NCBI RefSeq assembly: GCF_040436345.1 | Contig: NC_133220.1 | Location: 9,500,664 to 9,564,663 of the forward strand | Reading direction: 5' to 3' | Origin: Pagrus major | Lineage: Eukaryota > Chordata > Actinopteri > Spariformes > Sparidae | Length of the DNA: 64,000 nucleotides | Shown: one piece after another, positions 12,301-27,300 of the stretch | Position numbering within the stretch: position 1 is the first letter of the stretch | Layout: each line of letters begins with the position of its first letter | The notes under the pieces: generated by a model | Seen by the model: only the letters and a program-made list of their open reading frames with translations | What the model was told of the DNA's origin: nothing | Database searches by the model: none | Made by a program: the position numbers and the translations under genes

Positions 12301-15300
12301 CTTTATGGCTGCATTGGAGAACAGTTGCGTGAGAATCCAGACATGGGCTGGGACACCAGGAGGTGCCTCCCATAGTGAGATACTGAGCAGGTTTGAAAAA
12401 GAAAAGATTCCTAAACATTTTAAGTATCTGTTTCTTTTTCCAAGAAGAGGCTGCACACTGAATTCTTTCACTTTCATTTCACTCACAAGTGTGTGCGAGT
12501 GTTGTGTCAGCAGCTGGAACAGTTTAGCCAACAGTACTTAACTTTATTTTTGGAACCAGTTTTATTACTAAGAAGCTTCAGACCGCATTTCTGAAGTGGT
12601 AAACTCCATGCAAATATTATGTTTACATAGTGACCTGTTTCTTTACTTGCTATCTGAAGATATTGTGTCGTGAAGAACAGTAAAAAAGTGCCTTAGTTAA
12701 CATGCTTCAGAGAAACATTTACAGCTATTTAAAGAAACTGGCAAACACAGCATATGATGTAAATATTACCCTTGATGACTGAATCTTTTATCTCCTCTTC
12801 ATCCTTCCAGATGATACGCCAAAACTGGAGCCAGTTGTCCAGAAGTCTTCCTCGCCTGGACTCGTGCAGCCTGAAGCCCCTGTGGAGAGACTCGAGGCCA
12901 ACACTCCTGTAACCGAGCCCTGTTCTACTGTTGAACCAGAGCTTCCCTTTCCTGCCTCGATGACAGCCCCCGCCACTCTCCCTCTGTCAGTGGCCAACAA
13001 AAGTGAACGTCCCTCAGCCAGGGAGTCCGCTGCTTCAGCCTCTTCTCCCTCCCCTTCAGTCGGGGAGCCCAAACCTTCTTTGGCGCCACCTCAGACTCCC
13101 AACACAGAGAAGCCTCTTTCAGACGCCCCTAGAACTCTGGCTGCGTCGCCAGCACCGGCTCCGAAGGCTTTGAACGGCCTTGCAGACTCTGTGACCGAGC
13201 TCGACGCCCCGGCTCACGAGCCTTCTCTTCTGTCCTCAGCTGCACTCCAGCCCCAGGCCTCTGCTCCTGCTTATAGAGAGGCCTCCTCCTCTGAAACTTT
13301 GCCCTCTGATGTGAGGCCAGAGGTGCCCATTGCTGCTGCGCTCGCCCCCATGGCACCTGTGGCTGTAGTGCCAGTCACCCTGACCTCAAGCCCCGCCCCA
13401 GCTCTGCCACTTATGCTCCCCCCTGGCCTTCCGCCTCTGGTGCAGGCCACAACAGAGGACGGCGAGCTGAGCAAGCCCTTAGACACTAAAGACCTCCCCA
13501 GAGTAGGGACAGAGGCACATGGAGGCATTACTGACAGCAAAACAGAGTCCCAGCAACAAGCACTCACAGGGAAGAGTCCCACTACAGGTACTGTATCTGT
13601 TCATTTCAACTATAAAATCTATCGTAGCCTCGACAAAAATGTTTCAACCTTTTTTTTCAGTGACACTCAAGCTAAAACTAAAACACTTTTTTCATGGTAT
13701 TATGGCTTATTAGCAAAATTAAGTGCCTCTATTGGGCACTAGGGAGTTTTATGAACACCCACATAGCACTCATTACAAATAATCTCTAATCATGCACTGT
13801 GCTGACACAGTTGGTTCCCTCACAAAGGGTAAATGCTCAGCATGGTCAGAGTTACATTCTTTCAGAAAACATTGAGAATTGATGACACGCGTTTTAAATA
13901 CATTTAAGACTTTTTCCCTTTCAAAAAGGGACGCATCAAGCATGTTGAACTTTGCAGTACTCCTTCTCCATTCATAGTCAAGATTCAGTAAACCATTTTT
14001 AGCTCATGTGCTTTGTTTTCCCTCTATTGAGACAGCATTGACATACATATCACTGGTTTGCTGAGTCAGAGTCAGAGAAATCAGAATTAGAAATACTTTC
14101 TTCGTCCCCGAGGGGAAAACTGAGTTACATCAGTTTTGTCTTTCTAGAACAGAAATGTCACAGTGTAGAGAATTTATAAAAAAAACTATTAAATAGAAAA
14201 GAGATAGTAAAAAAAAATAGGGGAAAAAAGGTAGGATAGATAAAATATAAAATTAAATGTTAAAATATATGCATTAACCTATGATTTATGACAACTATAT
14301 ATACAGTATCTATATACTAAAGAAGTAAAAAAAATACATAGTGACATCTGGCTCATACTACACTATACAGTGAAGAGCTGCACAATATATTGTTTCAGCA
14401 TCGTCAGTATAGTCGCATCGCAGCGTCGGATGTACACTGTCAAGGAAGGCAAATTAACTCAAACACGGCATGGAGCAACTTTTTTGCCGTTTGTCTCATT
14501 ATCCTTGACTAATCTACAAGAGAGATGTCTGTCTCATATCACGAGAGACTTCTAATACTGCTTAATTTAGTCAGATTAATGGGTTCTTGGAAAGTTTTTG
14601 CTTGTGAGCGATGAGGAACCTTCGTAATATTTATCAAACAAAGCAGGGCCTACTTTGGTTGTTTGATAAAATGCACTCCTCTACAAAATCCCCCCAATCA
14701 TTCAAGAATGATTATTTTTTTACCCAGATAGAGCTATTCAAGTTATCTGGAGGAATAAAGTCCTGTATTTTTTCATATTTCAATGTATATAGCAGAAAAT
14801 TCAAATATGGAATGTCAGTTTTTGCCAATATCGTGCACCCTTAATACAGTGCGTATAATGAATGAGGTAATAATTGACAATAATTTACAGTATAAGTGCT
14901 ACAGTATGCTAGAGAAATTTCACAGTTGAAGAATTGCTTAAATCACCAGTAGAATACTTTTAATTTAATTAATTGGATGAAATGAGAAATTGCACAGAAT
15001 TGGACTATTATGTTAGATCATAGACTAACTAATGTCACTTCTTCTAGCCCTTTAAAGTCTTTACTGATGCATTCATATCAGTTTATCATGTTCTCGGTTT
15101 ATAGCAGATTACATTTATTATTTAAGTACAGAATTTGAAGAACTAAAGCAGGAGAAGCATAGTTAGCTGTGTCTATCATATCAGACCATTCATCCATCTT
15201 TTTCCACTCTGTCAAATATTATTCGCTAATAATGTTTTATTTTGGTTTGTAAAGTTCGACATGTTAGGACTATATAGGACTCAAAGTTGAGTCTATTTAA

Positions 15301-18300
15301 GTGACTTTTAAGCATTTTATAGAATTATCTGGTTTACATTATCTTGACCAAAACCATCTGCAGCCCATTGTAGGCTTGAACATTTTAGTATTTTCCAGGA
15401 CTGTCGTGATAGATGTGGCCCCACAGGTTTATTACCACAGACAAAAACACAAATTTCTTGTTTAAATCCATTGTGGTTGTGTTGTTTGCTGACTGGCTGG
15501 GGCTGATTGCCTTTTCCTGTGTTTCCCTACAGTGAATCAGACTGCGTCTGCTATACCAAAGACCTGGAGGAAACCAAATGAAGGGATGTCTGCTGGAGAC
15601 GCACCTCAAAAGGAGGAAGAGGTAACAAATGAGCGTATTGTGTCTTTGTAGAAATTTTATTTAGTCCGTTGACTACCTACTTTTCAACAATTTGGTGAGA
15701 TCCTGTCACCTTTTTTTAAACCTTTGGTGTTTTTTTTTGGAACAAGACATTTAAAAATGCCTACAAAGTATCAAAGATCGGGACAGAGAGGCTGAGAGAG
15801 AAGAGAAAAAGGCACAATGTGGGCAATAGTTCAAGTGGAAAATGTTTCCACATGTGAGGTGGAGGAAGCAGACATAAATGACTTGGGGGTGTTGTTATCG
15901 TCCGAGAACGACAGCGAGGAGTTATCCATCATCTTCATTGCTCTCCCAGCCCACTGTATGTAAAATCAGCTCAGTCCCGCTCTCATTTCCTCCCCTTTAT
16001 TGTTTTGTTTGGGGCTTATAGCTGTGGGAGAATTCTCACACCATCAGATAACTGGTGGTACAGACGTGTATAGATGCCTTCTTTGAGGCTACAAACACAG
16101 TTAAAAAGAAATGTTATTTTACACAGAGAGACACAATTCACGCAGAACCTTAAAAAAAATAATACAGATAATTAAAAATAAACCTCACAACTCACATTTG
16201 AATATCTGGAGGAGATATTCAGAAACTCTTCACGTCTGGACGGGCAGAAAACTAAGATTTTGAAAAAAATAAAATAACGATGTATGTTTGGATTAGGCCT
16301 CAGAGAAAACAAATAAATAAAAAATATATATAAATCCTTCATAGGGGTGTCCTGGCCAAGACAACACAGAGCAGGTAACACAAAATCAATAAAATCTAAG
16401 AATAATAATCTCTTTTATTGTGCAGAAATGGTCATAATTCACATACTATTGATTTAATGACAACAGCAGTGGTGTAGATAAAATCATACCAATATAGGTT
16501 TGTCCAATGGCCCGGCCCACTATGACGAGCCCATTGTGCCCCTATTTTTCCCCTTTTCTGTCTTTTGTTTTGCACCTGAGCCTTCTGTCCTTTCTGCATT
16601 TCATCATCTCTCACTCATCCCCGAGTCCCAAACCTTCATTACGTTTTTATTCCCTCATCCCTCATTTTCTACTCCTGCAGTTTTACCTTTTCTTCATGCT
16701 CTCACCCTGTCGGCAGATGACCTCCTTACAGCTTCATAACTAATAATTATAGACCGTGTTATCTGGAGAAATGGTGATGCTGCTACTTTTTAAATGTGAT
16801 GAATTATCAAATCATTCTTTTTTTGTACATTAAATCCCCTCAGAGAGAGCCTCACGACAGCAACCGTTTATTATTTGGCTCAATGATAACAAAGCAGCGC
16901 ATAATGCTTACTGACAAATATTGAGGATCTGAAAGCTGAGTTTTTCTTCCACACAGGACGAGCCCAGGCCGGTGGATCAGCCTGCTGGAGACCAGGCCCC
17001 GCAGTCAGCTCCTCTGAGAAGCAGCCCAGTGCCCCTACCACCAGTCTTCACTTCCACCTCTGCTCCACCTCCGGCCAGCAGCCCCGAGGCTGACGGGAAG
17101 CCTGCTGCACCAGAGGAGAACGGTGAGGCTGAGATAGAGCCCATGAGGAATGGGGCGGGCCACACTTCGGAGACTGAGAGCAGTGACAGTGGAGCCACCC
17201 CCGGAGACAAGGAGAACTCCACAGGTGCTCCACAGGACATGGAAGGTTAGAGAGACAGATGTTAAAAGCTACTTTAAACAAAACTTAATTTTTTTATCTG
17301 TATAACAACGCTGTAATTGCTCTTTTTTTTGTTTCCTTCCCTCTCTAATTGTGCTTGGTGGTCCAGACCTGGCCGAGTCCAGTGGGAAGCGTCAATATGA
17401 CAGGGACTTCCTGTTGGGCTTCCAGTTCATGCCCGCCTGTGTACAGAAGCCTGAGGGGCTCCCGCCCATCAGCGATGTGGTGCTGGACAAGGTGAGTGAG
17501 CCAGTCTTGAACTGATACTGTAAGTCAGACAACAGAAAATTAAACAGCAATACATTTTATATTCAATTAATATTTTAAGACAGTTATGAAACAAATGGGG
17601 CTGCGACTAACAATTGTTTTCATGATTAATTGTTTAGACTACAAAATGTCAAAAACAAGTTCAAGTTGCTCCCAAAGATTCTTCATTTACTGTCATAAAT
17701 GACAGAGAAAAGCAGCTAACCCTTAAATTTAACAAGATTGAACAAGCAAATGTTGGACATTTTTCAGAGGTGGCAAAAGTACACACATTCCTTACTCAAG
17801 TAGAAGTACAGATAATCCCTCTGGAGGATATTTCTGTGCAAAGCTAACTGAACCTCACATTATATTGATATAATTCAAAGACTATTCAATTTAAAGATAC
17901 AATCAGTAGGATTTGTCCAAGCTGTTCCTAAACGCCCCACAAAGATAGGTGATTGTAGTGTCTCATTTCCAGGTCGGCAAATACAAACATTTTGGGTTGG
18001 TAAAGCGTCCCGAGCACAGCAACAAACTGAGAAAATGAGAAGATACAGGCAGAGGGCTGCAGGATCTCTGCAGATACAAGACACGAACACAGCTTTTCTC
18101 CCCATTCGAGTCTCCCTCTCTGTCTGTTTCTGTCTTGTTTTTTGTCTTTTACGGCGTCTACATCTGCCGTGCGTGAGGTCCACTGTTAGGTTGAAATCAG
18201 TCTCGGGATGTTGGGAAGGCGGCGTGCAGTGATGCAAAATAAGAATAATCGATCATTCCCTTCAAATGCATTGACTCTAAAGGAACGAGCCCGTTTTAAA

Positions 18301-21300
18301 AATGTAAGTAGTAGAGAGTAAAAATAAAAAGTTGTCCGAAAAATTAATACTCACGTTAAGTACATACACCTGAAAAATCTGCTAAAATACAATAACAAAG
18401 TATTTGTATTTTGTTACGTCCCACCTGCACTTTTGCTTGAAAAATGACTGAAACGATTATTCGATTATCAAAATAGTTAGTAATAGTAATTTTCTCTCAA
18501 TTGACTAATCAATTAATCGACTAATTATTGCATCTCCAGAAACAAAGATGCCAAACATTCTGTGGTTTCAGCTTCTTAAATAGAAAGATTTTCTGTTTTT
18601 TTTGTCTTTTATATCGGTGTAAATTTAATGTCAATGAGTTTTTGAATAATAGTTGGACGGAACGAGCTATTTTTAAATCTCACATCAGGCTCTTGGACAT
18701 GGTGATGGGCATTATTTCTCATTATCTGAGATTATATTTAAGATTTAAAGACTGTTTGTTTGATAAAGCTATTAATTGATGGATTATATTAATTATTAAT
18801 GAAAACAGTCATTAGTTGAAGCCCTAGTTTTGAAGAGAGCTCCTCATGAAACAGGTTTCTTTATCCTGAGCTCACAGCAACAGGCGTGTTTCACACACTG
18901 GATCAAAGATAAACCACAGAGAGTTTGGTTCATTCCTCTGATCCACACATACGTATGGGTGGAGCATATGGTCCGGCCGAAATGCTGTTTTGATTAAAAT
19001 CACATTGCTATTATGTCACACTTGGCAGTGTTGAGAGTACATGCCCCTCCCCCCATCTCACCAAAAAGAACAAGCAGACCGGCGAACAGTTGATGTACAA
19101 TCCCTTAGTCTCATTTACTCTGAGGGGGAAAGTGAAATCTCTCTGGAAAAGAGTCGAGAGGAAGTCAAGGACAGCTGAAAGACAAAGAGCTGGATTTGTT
19201 CTTCTCTCCTCCCCCACAACTATCTCGCTCTCTCCTGCGTGCCTTTCCTCCTTCCTTCCTTCCTTCCTTCCTTCCACATCTGGTTCTGACTTCTCTCACT
19301 GAACGACTGAGCGGCCTGCTGAACCCGCCAAGCACAATTTATCACCAGAACAGTAAAAATACATAAACCAGAACCTGCTGACATCGGATGACTCTGATTT
19401 ACAACAGGTCACCTTAAAGGGACCACTGGGTTAGAAACGCACGCACAGACAGACAGTCTCAGCAGGCTGACTCCTTTCACCCTATTGCCACAATTATTAG
19501 GGGATCACTGCTCCCCCTGCTGTTCACCCCTCATCTTGTGTGCGTGTGCAATAATGTGTTGTGTATGTTGTGTGTCTTATAGATAAACCAAAACAAGTTG
19601 CCATCTCGGGTGGTGGATACCAGGGCGATTTCCAGAGGACCTGATTTCACACCTGCTTTTGCAGATTTTGGCAGGCAGATGACTGGAGGAAGAGGAGCTG
19701 CAGTGAGTCACACATGAACACACACACACAAACACACACACACACACACATGCACGCTCAAGCTGCCACAATCATTCATAAAATCACACACAGTCCTCCT
19801 GTTCTCACTTTCCATTTCGACACTCAGTTCGTCCCCACGTTTACCCCGCTGAACTAAAACTAGTTTCTGTGGGACATTACGATTGTGAGGCCAGTGGGTT
19901 GTCGCTTGGTTGAAGCGCCTGTACTGTGAGGATAAAAAAAACGTTGCACGTTGACATTAGCTAACACTATGGTCTTATGGCTTCTTCGATATCCATATTG
20001 TACCTGGTCATATTGTGATTTCAGTAATGTGTCAATTAACTGTGACACTTTACATAATTCCAAAAATCAATTGAAAAAAACATCATAATTTAATAATTTA
20101 TTTTATAGGAATCTACATATAAAGCATTTTTCCAAGTGCCCTTAAGTTGTTAGCAATAATAGAAAAAAATGGGGGCTCCGCATGCTGTACATATTGAATA
20201 ATTGACATTTTTATAACCACTATAACAACCTCTCCTCTTAGCTGCTTGAAAACTTGCCGCTTTTAAGAGTATATTGACACTGCACATCTGTCAAACTTTT
20301 CATTATAGTTCGGGGATTACAGGATATCATTTTAGGTTCTTGGTTCCAGTTGGTTTCAGGCGACGTCTATAAATGTTCAGTGGCTGATTTAACTCCAGGA
20401 TACATTTCTAAAGTACAATGCAGCACTGTTTCACCATTATTAGAGTCGAGATTTGTTGGATCAGAATTAACCTCCTCAAGTGCTGCAGCACATTAAAGTG
20501 TATCTGTTCTTGTAGACAATGCAGAGTCACTGTTATGGCTCTGCTCAAGTAGAATAGATTACATATTTTTACAACATGATGAGCAGAGCAGATGGTAGGT
20601 ACATTACAGTCATTATAGTGTAGCTTTGTTTTATGTTTTTGATTAAATTTTGTTGTTTTTATTACGGAAAGGCACTTAAACTGTAATAGACAATGTGTTT
20701 TTGTGACTTGTTAAAGGAAAAACGGCAGGAATATTGACATGCTGTATATTCTGCCATTCTTTACATTCACAGCTTATGAACATTGGGGCACGACGGCCTC
20801 CGCCCAGGAAGATCATCATGAACGTGTCGGTGAATGATGACATTCAGCTGAAAAAATCAGAGAATGCCTGGAAACCTGGCTTGAAGAGGGAGAGTCCTGC
20901 AGAGGATCCTGAGATACAAAAAACACAGGTAGGGCCAAGTAATCTTATATATAAGCACACAGACCTACTGTACACACAAACACACACAAAAGAGCGTGAG
21001 ATACCTGCACCAGACTTGTTTCTTAATATCAGTAACTTCTTTGTGAAAATCCACAATTCTCATGTTGGAAATCTTTAAACCTGAACCTAACATATATATA
21101 TTTTCACTTCACACAACCATATTCCTACATAAAACCTACCTCTACACAGGACCACATACTCTCCTTTACACTTACCTGCAATGCTTGATAAAGAAAATGA
21201 TTTGTCAAAAAAATCTGCCTTAAAGTTGGTTAAAAATCATCTTGAAAAGACCTTATAAAGCATTAAAGCATAAAGTCTTTGTGTCTCATACCTGTTGACC

Positions 21301-24300
21301 CCCTGCAGCTATGAGGAAAAATATGCATTATATAAAATAGGAAAAGAAAATCCAATCCTTATCAAAAATTACCTATAATAGCCAGCCCTATAACAGAATA
21401 CATTTTCAATGATATGTCTAATTAAAATGACTATTTCCCCTCAGGATCTCTTCAGGAAGGTCCGCAGCATCCTGAACAAGCTGACGCCTCAGAAGTTCCA
21501 CCAGCTGATGAAGCAGGTGACGGACCTGACCATCGACACAGAAGAGCGGCTCAAAGGGGTCATCGACTTGGTCTTTGAGAAGGCCCTCGATGAGCCCAGC
21601 TTCTCTGTGGCCTACGGAAACATGTGCCGCTGCCTCGCCACGGTCAGTGTGTCAACTTGATGATGCATGTTTGTGTTTGTAGGGTTGTTAATGGTTTAAA
21701 TTACTCGACTGATCTGCAAGGTCTTGATTGGGGAAGTAAATGAATTATCTCACCTTGACTGTGGACCATTTGCCAGAAAAACATGACATGGCAACAATAA
21801 CTGATGTTCTGCATTGAACACGAAACATATACAGACTGTTCTGAGATTCCACACGTGGAAACTATAAATGTAAAAGTTTCTTTGTCTTATGGCCCCAACC
21901 GAGTCACGGAAAATATACGGAAAGGTTTAGTTTGTTGCTTTACTTGTCTTTATACTTCTGTTTCTTTACTATATCTTCTATGTGTACTATTCATGTACAG
22001 CTCAAAGTGCCCATGACTGACAAACCCAACACCACAGTGAACTTTCGCAAGCTGCTGCTAAACCGCTGTCAGAAGGAGTTTGAGAAGGACAAGGTGGACG
22101 ATGTGGTGTTCGAGAGGAAGCAGAAAGAGCTGGACTCTGCTGCATCGGTACGTGGCCAATGAACGAGTGCGACAACAGATGCCAAAGTGAATGATACTTT
22201 TTTGTGTCTTATGAATAACGTCAAGGCCGAGTATTTGATTCGTGTTTCCCTGGTTCCCTTCAGACGACAGAGCGTGAGAGGATGCAGGAAGAGCTGGAGG
22301 AAGCCAAGGACAAGGCCCGGCGGCGTTCCATCGGCAACATCAAGTTCATCGGCGAGCTCTTCAAGCTCAAGATGTTGACGGAGGCCATCATGCATGACTG
22401 TGTCGTCAAGCTGCTGAAGAACCACGATGAGGAGTCTTTGGAGTGCCTGTGCAGGCTGCTAACCACCATCGGCAAGGACCTCGACTTTGAGAAGGCCAAG
22501 GTGAGGCGGAGAAGAGCGTTGATTTATTACATGAACCAGAGTGGTTTGTTTTTTGTTGGTTTCATGTTTTTTTTGTGATTTTAACATATTCATTGGGAGC
22601 TTTAGAGGTGTTGGTAGTTTGATTTGTTACTTTATGACAGAGCCAGGCTAACCATTCCCCTGTTTCCAGTCTTTCTGCTAAGCTAAGCTAACTGGCTGCT
22701 AGCTGGAGCTTAATTTATACCATACAGATTTGAAACTGCCCTTAGCAAGAAAGCCAATAAGTGTATTTCCCACAACATCAAATTATTCCTTTAATTTGTG
22801 TAGCTTCGTGTGGAAAAGGCTACAGAGTTGTGAATTCACAAGAGACTGCAGTGGCTCAGACAGCCTCAGAATAAGCGTCTCATGCTGTGTACGTTGGTTA
22901 ATGAAGGATATAAATCTTTTAATTAATGTGTGTTTAAAGGGGTCAAAACAGCATGTTGTCACAGATCGCAGATGAAAGCTTGAAATATATTCAGCAAACT
23001 GAAATGCTGTTGGTGATTTAGCAGGTTTTTTGCAACTGAAATTAAAGTTTATTAGCTCAATATGATTATTATAGACTATTAATGTGGCAGGAACTTGCCT
23101 TTGTTGGTGTGTTGATGTGCTACACAAAGTCTCGTTGTCCATAAGACATTTGGAGGCTCCCTAGCCCCGGGGTCAAACCACGAAGAGACCTGATTTTCTT
23201 TGTCTCTTGCTGTAATAAAAACTTTTGTGACCTCCTGATGAAGTAATTCAGACGAGGGAATTGTGTAATTTTGGCCAGTACCAATGTTAAGAGTAACAAT
23301 TTGGCTGATAGCCAATTACAGGTACCGATGAGCACAAATTAGGTCATATAAATGTATGAAACAAACTTCTTTCACATTAAAAAAAGATTATTTATCTAAA
23401 AGGTAACTGCTTCAAACACCTTCAGTCAGCTATGCAACAACATACTCAATGATCTGAATTTTTCAGTACTTGCATAGCCTTTCAAACTGAAGACAGGGAC
23501 ATCATGAGTCAGAAGCTCATGAATGTGCAGCGCAAAATTGATGCGAGATCATGCGACACAAAAGATAAACATCTTACTTGCAGAAGGTGAATATCAGCTG
23601 ATACAATGCTTGGCCAATAAATCAGTGCATGCTTGATTCAGACAGTGTTTGCAGTGATGAAGTCATGAGGCCAACAGTTTGTCAGCAGCCCTTTGACGTC
23701 AGTACAGTTTGTCGGTATGCATCTGCTAGTGGAGGTGATTCTTATCAGCAGCAACACAGTTTTGAGTGACATAAAAGAGGAAGTTCTGGTTGGATTTGAT
23801 CTCACACCAGCTGGGCCACATTCAGAGGCGGAGGGGAAACAGTTTATGTAGGTTATGAGTGAAACGGGAATATCCCCACAGTGTGACCACAGCTTCGTTC
23901 TGTCCGACTAGCTCTCCTGTCGACATCAGTGACTCTCTAGACGCAGCCAGAGTCACCACATGCTTGAAGAGACATAACTGACCCAGAGGCCTTTCTGATC
24001 TCTCTCTGCTGTGCTGTGGATATGTGGTTTGATCCTCATCATCTACCAGTCACCCTGCAAATGGAAAGCCCTCTGACCAGCAGGGAAGCTGCTCTGAACT
24101 TTGTTTCCTTTTCTGTTTGCTACTGAAGGATATTCACACTGTTAAACAACAGATAAACACAGTTTTTGTACATTAAATCCAACAGAATGTGGTCATAAAT
24201 CATCCATTTTGTCCTTCGGATGAGTTTCATCTTGTTTAATGTGGTAATTTTCCAAACATGGTCGTTTTAATGTCCGGCCATTACACTGAATTGGATATGT

Positions 24301-27300
24301 TCTTTCTGGGCTATTACAATTTTTGTTCTGCTGTCTCCGAAAGATGTTCCTATTTAATCTTCAGCGGTCAGAGCAGCTCCTGCTCAAAGTAATAAACTGA
24401 AATAATGTTGAAATCCCTGACACCTAGTACATCGAATAGAGAAACTTAGAATTTAACCTTCATGTCTCAAATTAACCTTCTCACTGTCTCTCTTTCCTCA
24501 GCCTCGGATGGATCAGTATTTCAATCAGATGGAAAAAATCGTCAAGGAGAGGAAGACGTCATCTCGGATACGGTTCATGTTGCAGGACGTCATAGACCTG
24601 AGATTGGTGAGTGTGTGTTTGTAGAAAGTTCAAATTCTTTCCTCATGTTCAGGCTAGCTCTGTCTCAAGATTAATTTTCCCACAGAGGTTTATTTCAAGA
24701 TCTTTATGTCCTTCTGGATAATGATAGTGGATATTCTGGTTATATTCTGCTAAATGGATCTACTGCTGCTCTCTTTATGGATTTTAAGCACATTTGTGTG
24801 AAATATCTGTGAGAAAATACACTGAATAATAGAAGCAACACATGATTAAGGTTTTCATAGAGGCTCTAAAACTTAGAAGTTAAGTTGTAGCAAAAGCATT
24901 AAGAACATGTTTAACAGCAGAATTGTCACCATTATGCATTTATAAGAAATATAGATGATCCCATACAGCTTTGCACCGTTTGTACTGTCTGTGCTTCTTG
25001 ACACCAGCCTGAGTTAGTGAGCTAGCTTTTAGGCTCCAAACCAAAAACCTGCAAACTGATCAGTCCTCTCCCCTGGCTTCACCTCTTAGAAGTCTAATCA
25101 ATCTCTAATTACTGCATTTCAAAAGCTCAGATGAGTGTTTAGAGACATTTTACACTGCCTTCCTCTTGTAGATGTGATTGCTACATTCACTGTGAGCTAG
25201 CCAACATTTCGACAACTTGACAGTCCCGTAAACTGTCGCTAATGATCTCCACATCACAGTTTAACATCATGACTCAAGATTCTACTTTTGACTGAAGACG
25301 GCCTTTTTCGTTCAAGTCGTCAAGTTGTTTCAAGAAGGCTGACACAGGTTTTTGGCTTCAGGGCAACTGTTTTATTAACCCTGAACACAATGAACACAGT
25401 GTAGAAGCAGAATAAATAGCACTTAAACACTGTTGAATGGAGAACTGGTTCTCCATTCCCATCCCTAATTACAACATTAGGATATTTACCCTCTGTAACA
25501 GATGTGTTGCTCTGTTGGCAAACAATACCACTCCTGCATAGAGTGTCAGATACGTGACATTCTTTGAATTTAAACCCATGTTTCAGCAAATTGCTGCTGG
25601 TGTTTTCACTTGCAATTGTCGTTTTGCAGACATTTCAACGAGCACTGTTGTCATCTTTCTTTGAAATGAAGCCACGCTGTCAGACCGTTTCTTCTTCTCC
25701 ACCATGACTCTTTTCTCTGCCATGATGTCATTGTTTTGTCACATGCAACTGTCAGAAAATCATGACGGCATCAATATAAGGACTTGATCCAATGGCTCGG
25801 ACAATTTGGCGCTAGTTCTTGATTTCCATTCTTACATGTCAATATCTACTGATATATTGGCCATTCAGTTTAAGGCCTAACCAGGCCCGGGGGCTCAATT
25901 TATGCTCCAGGTAGACGCCATATAAACATAACATCTGATGCATTGTTTCTCCTCATGTAACAATATTTATCTGTATTGTCCCGTTTAAATAAACTAACAA
26001 ATAAATAACCAGTTGGGGGCACATGAATGTATCCTGGGCTCACAGCAGTTGCAGAAACAAACATGAAGACTTAGAGGAAGATACACGAACAAGAAGCAAA
26101 TGACTTTATCATGACAGGTGTCATGTCAGGCGTTATCAGTAGAGAGACATCTGCATAGATTAAAGTGTGATTGTCTCCTACAGTAACTCTTACCTAACAC
26201 AAGCTGTTTGAATCAATGTCATCGTCTCCTGCAAGATGCTGGAACCATCCTGCTGTGCTGCGCTGCTCAAAATCAAATTTGAAATTAAAATGAGCAAGGT
26301 TGCAGAGGCAGAGCAAGGATCCACTTTGTTTAAAAACAAAACCTCCAGATTCAGCATCACAGAGTTGCTCAAGTATTAACAACTGAAGGGTTGATAAATC
26401 TGTCAACACATCTGTCTTTTAGTTTTGATCATTGGCAAATTCACCAGCGTTTTCCTCTGTGCCTGACAACCAATTATTTCTGAAGTGTTTCTCATTATTC
26501 TTTCAGCACAACTGGGTGTCCAGGAGAGCCGACCAGGGCCCGAAGACCATCGAGCAGATCCACAAGGAGGCGAAGATTGAAGAGCAGGAGGAGCAGAGAA
26601 AAGTGCACCAGCAGCTGCTCTCCAAGGACAGCAAGAGACGGCCAGGTCAGGCCCGCAGTCTAAATCCTCTTTAAGGCTTAGAGCCACATCGACACAGCTA
26701 CAGTGACTCAGGAAGCTTGCGAGCATACAGGCACACTTCCTGTCCCTATAGCCTGCAGAGACGCTATTGTGCCAAACAGCAGACAGGAAGCCCCCCACTC
26801 CCTCCCATCTGTTAGCCGATCTATAATATTTCATCATGTAAAACAGAAACGGTCAAAAAAATGTCACTCGCGAATGAAAATAGTTTGATTTCCACTTTTA
26901 AAACTGTTTGACCCGTCGATGTGTTTCTTTGGCCTCATAGATTCAAGAGATTCAAGAGATTCAAGAGATTCAAGAGATCAGAGAGATCAGAGAGATCAAA
27001 GAGAACAGCGCGTGCAGAGAGAAGAGACCTGGAACACTGTGCCCATGACCAAGAACAGCAGGACCATCGACCCCACCAAGATCCCAAAGATCTCCAAGGT
27101 GAGACATGCAGCTGCAGCTAAATACCCACAATTTCCCCTTTCAACTGAAGCCCTATTCGCACGGGGCTGGTGTAACCTCAGGGCCTCTATTGATTTGTTG
27201 TAATTGCAGAGGTAGATCGTGATCGTAATCACATGTTAATGTCTGTACCTTTTTATAAAGTAAAAATTCCCCCGCAAATTATATTACCATATGTGCCATT

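Noticed and set aside
13588-13742. Extension of the big eif4g3 exon past 13587
   Set aside because: The frame stays open but the sequence turns AT-rich and unlike the protein; a good GTACTG donor at 13588 restores the frame with the next exon.
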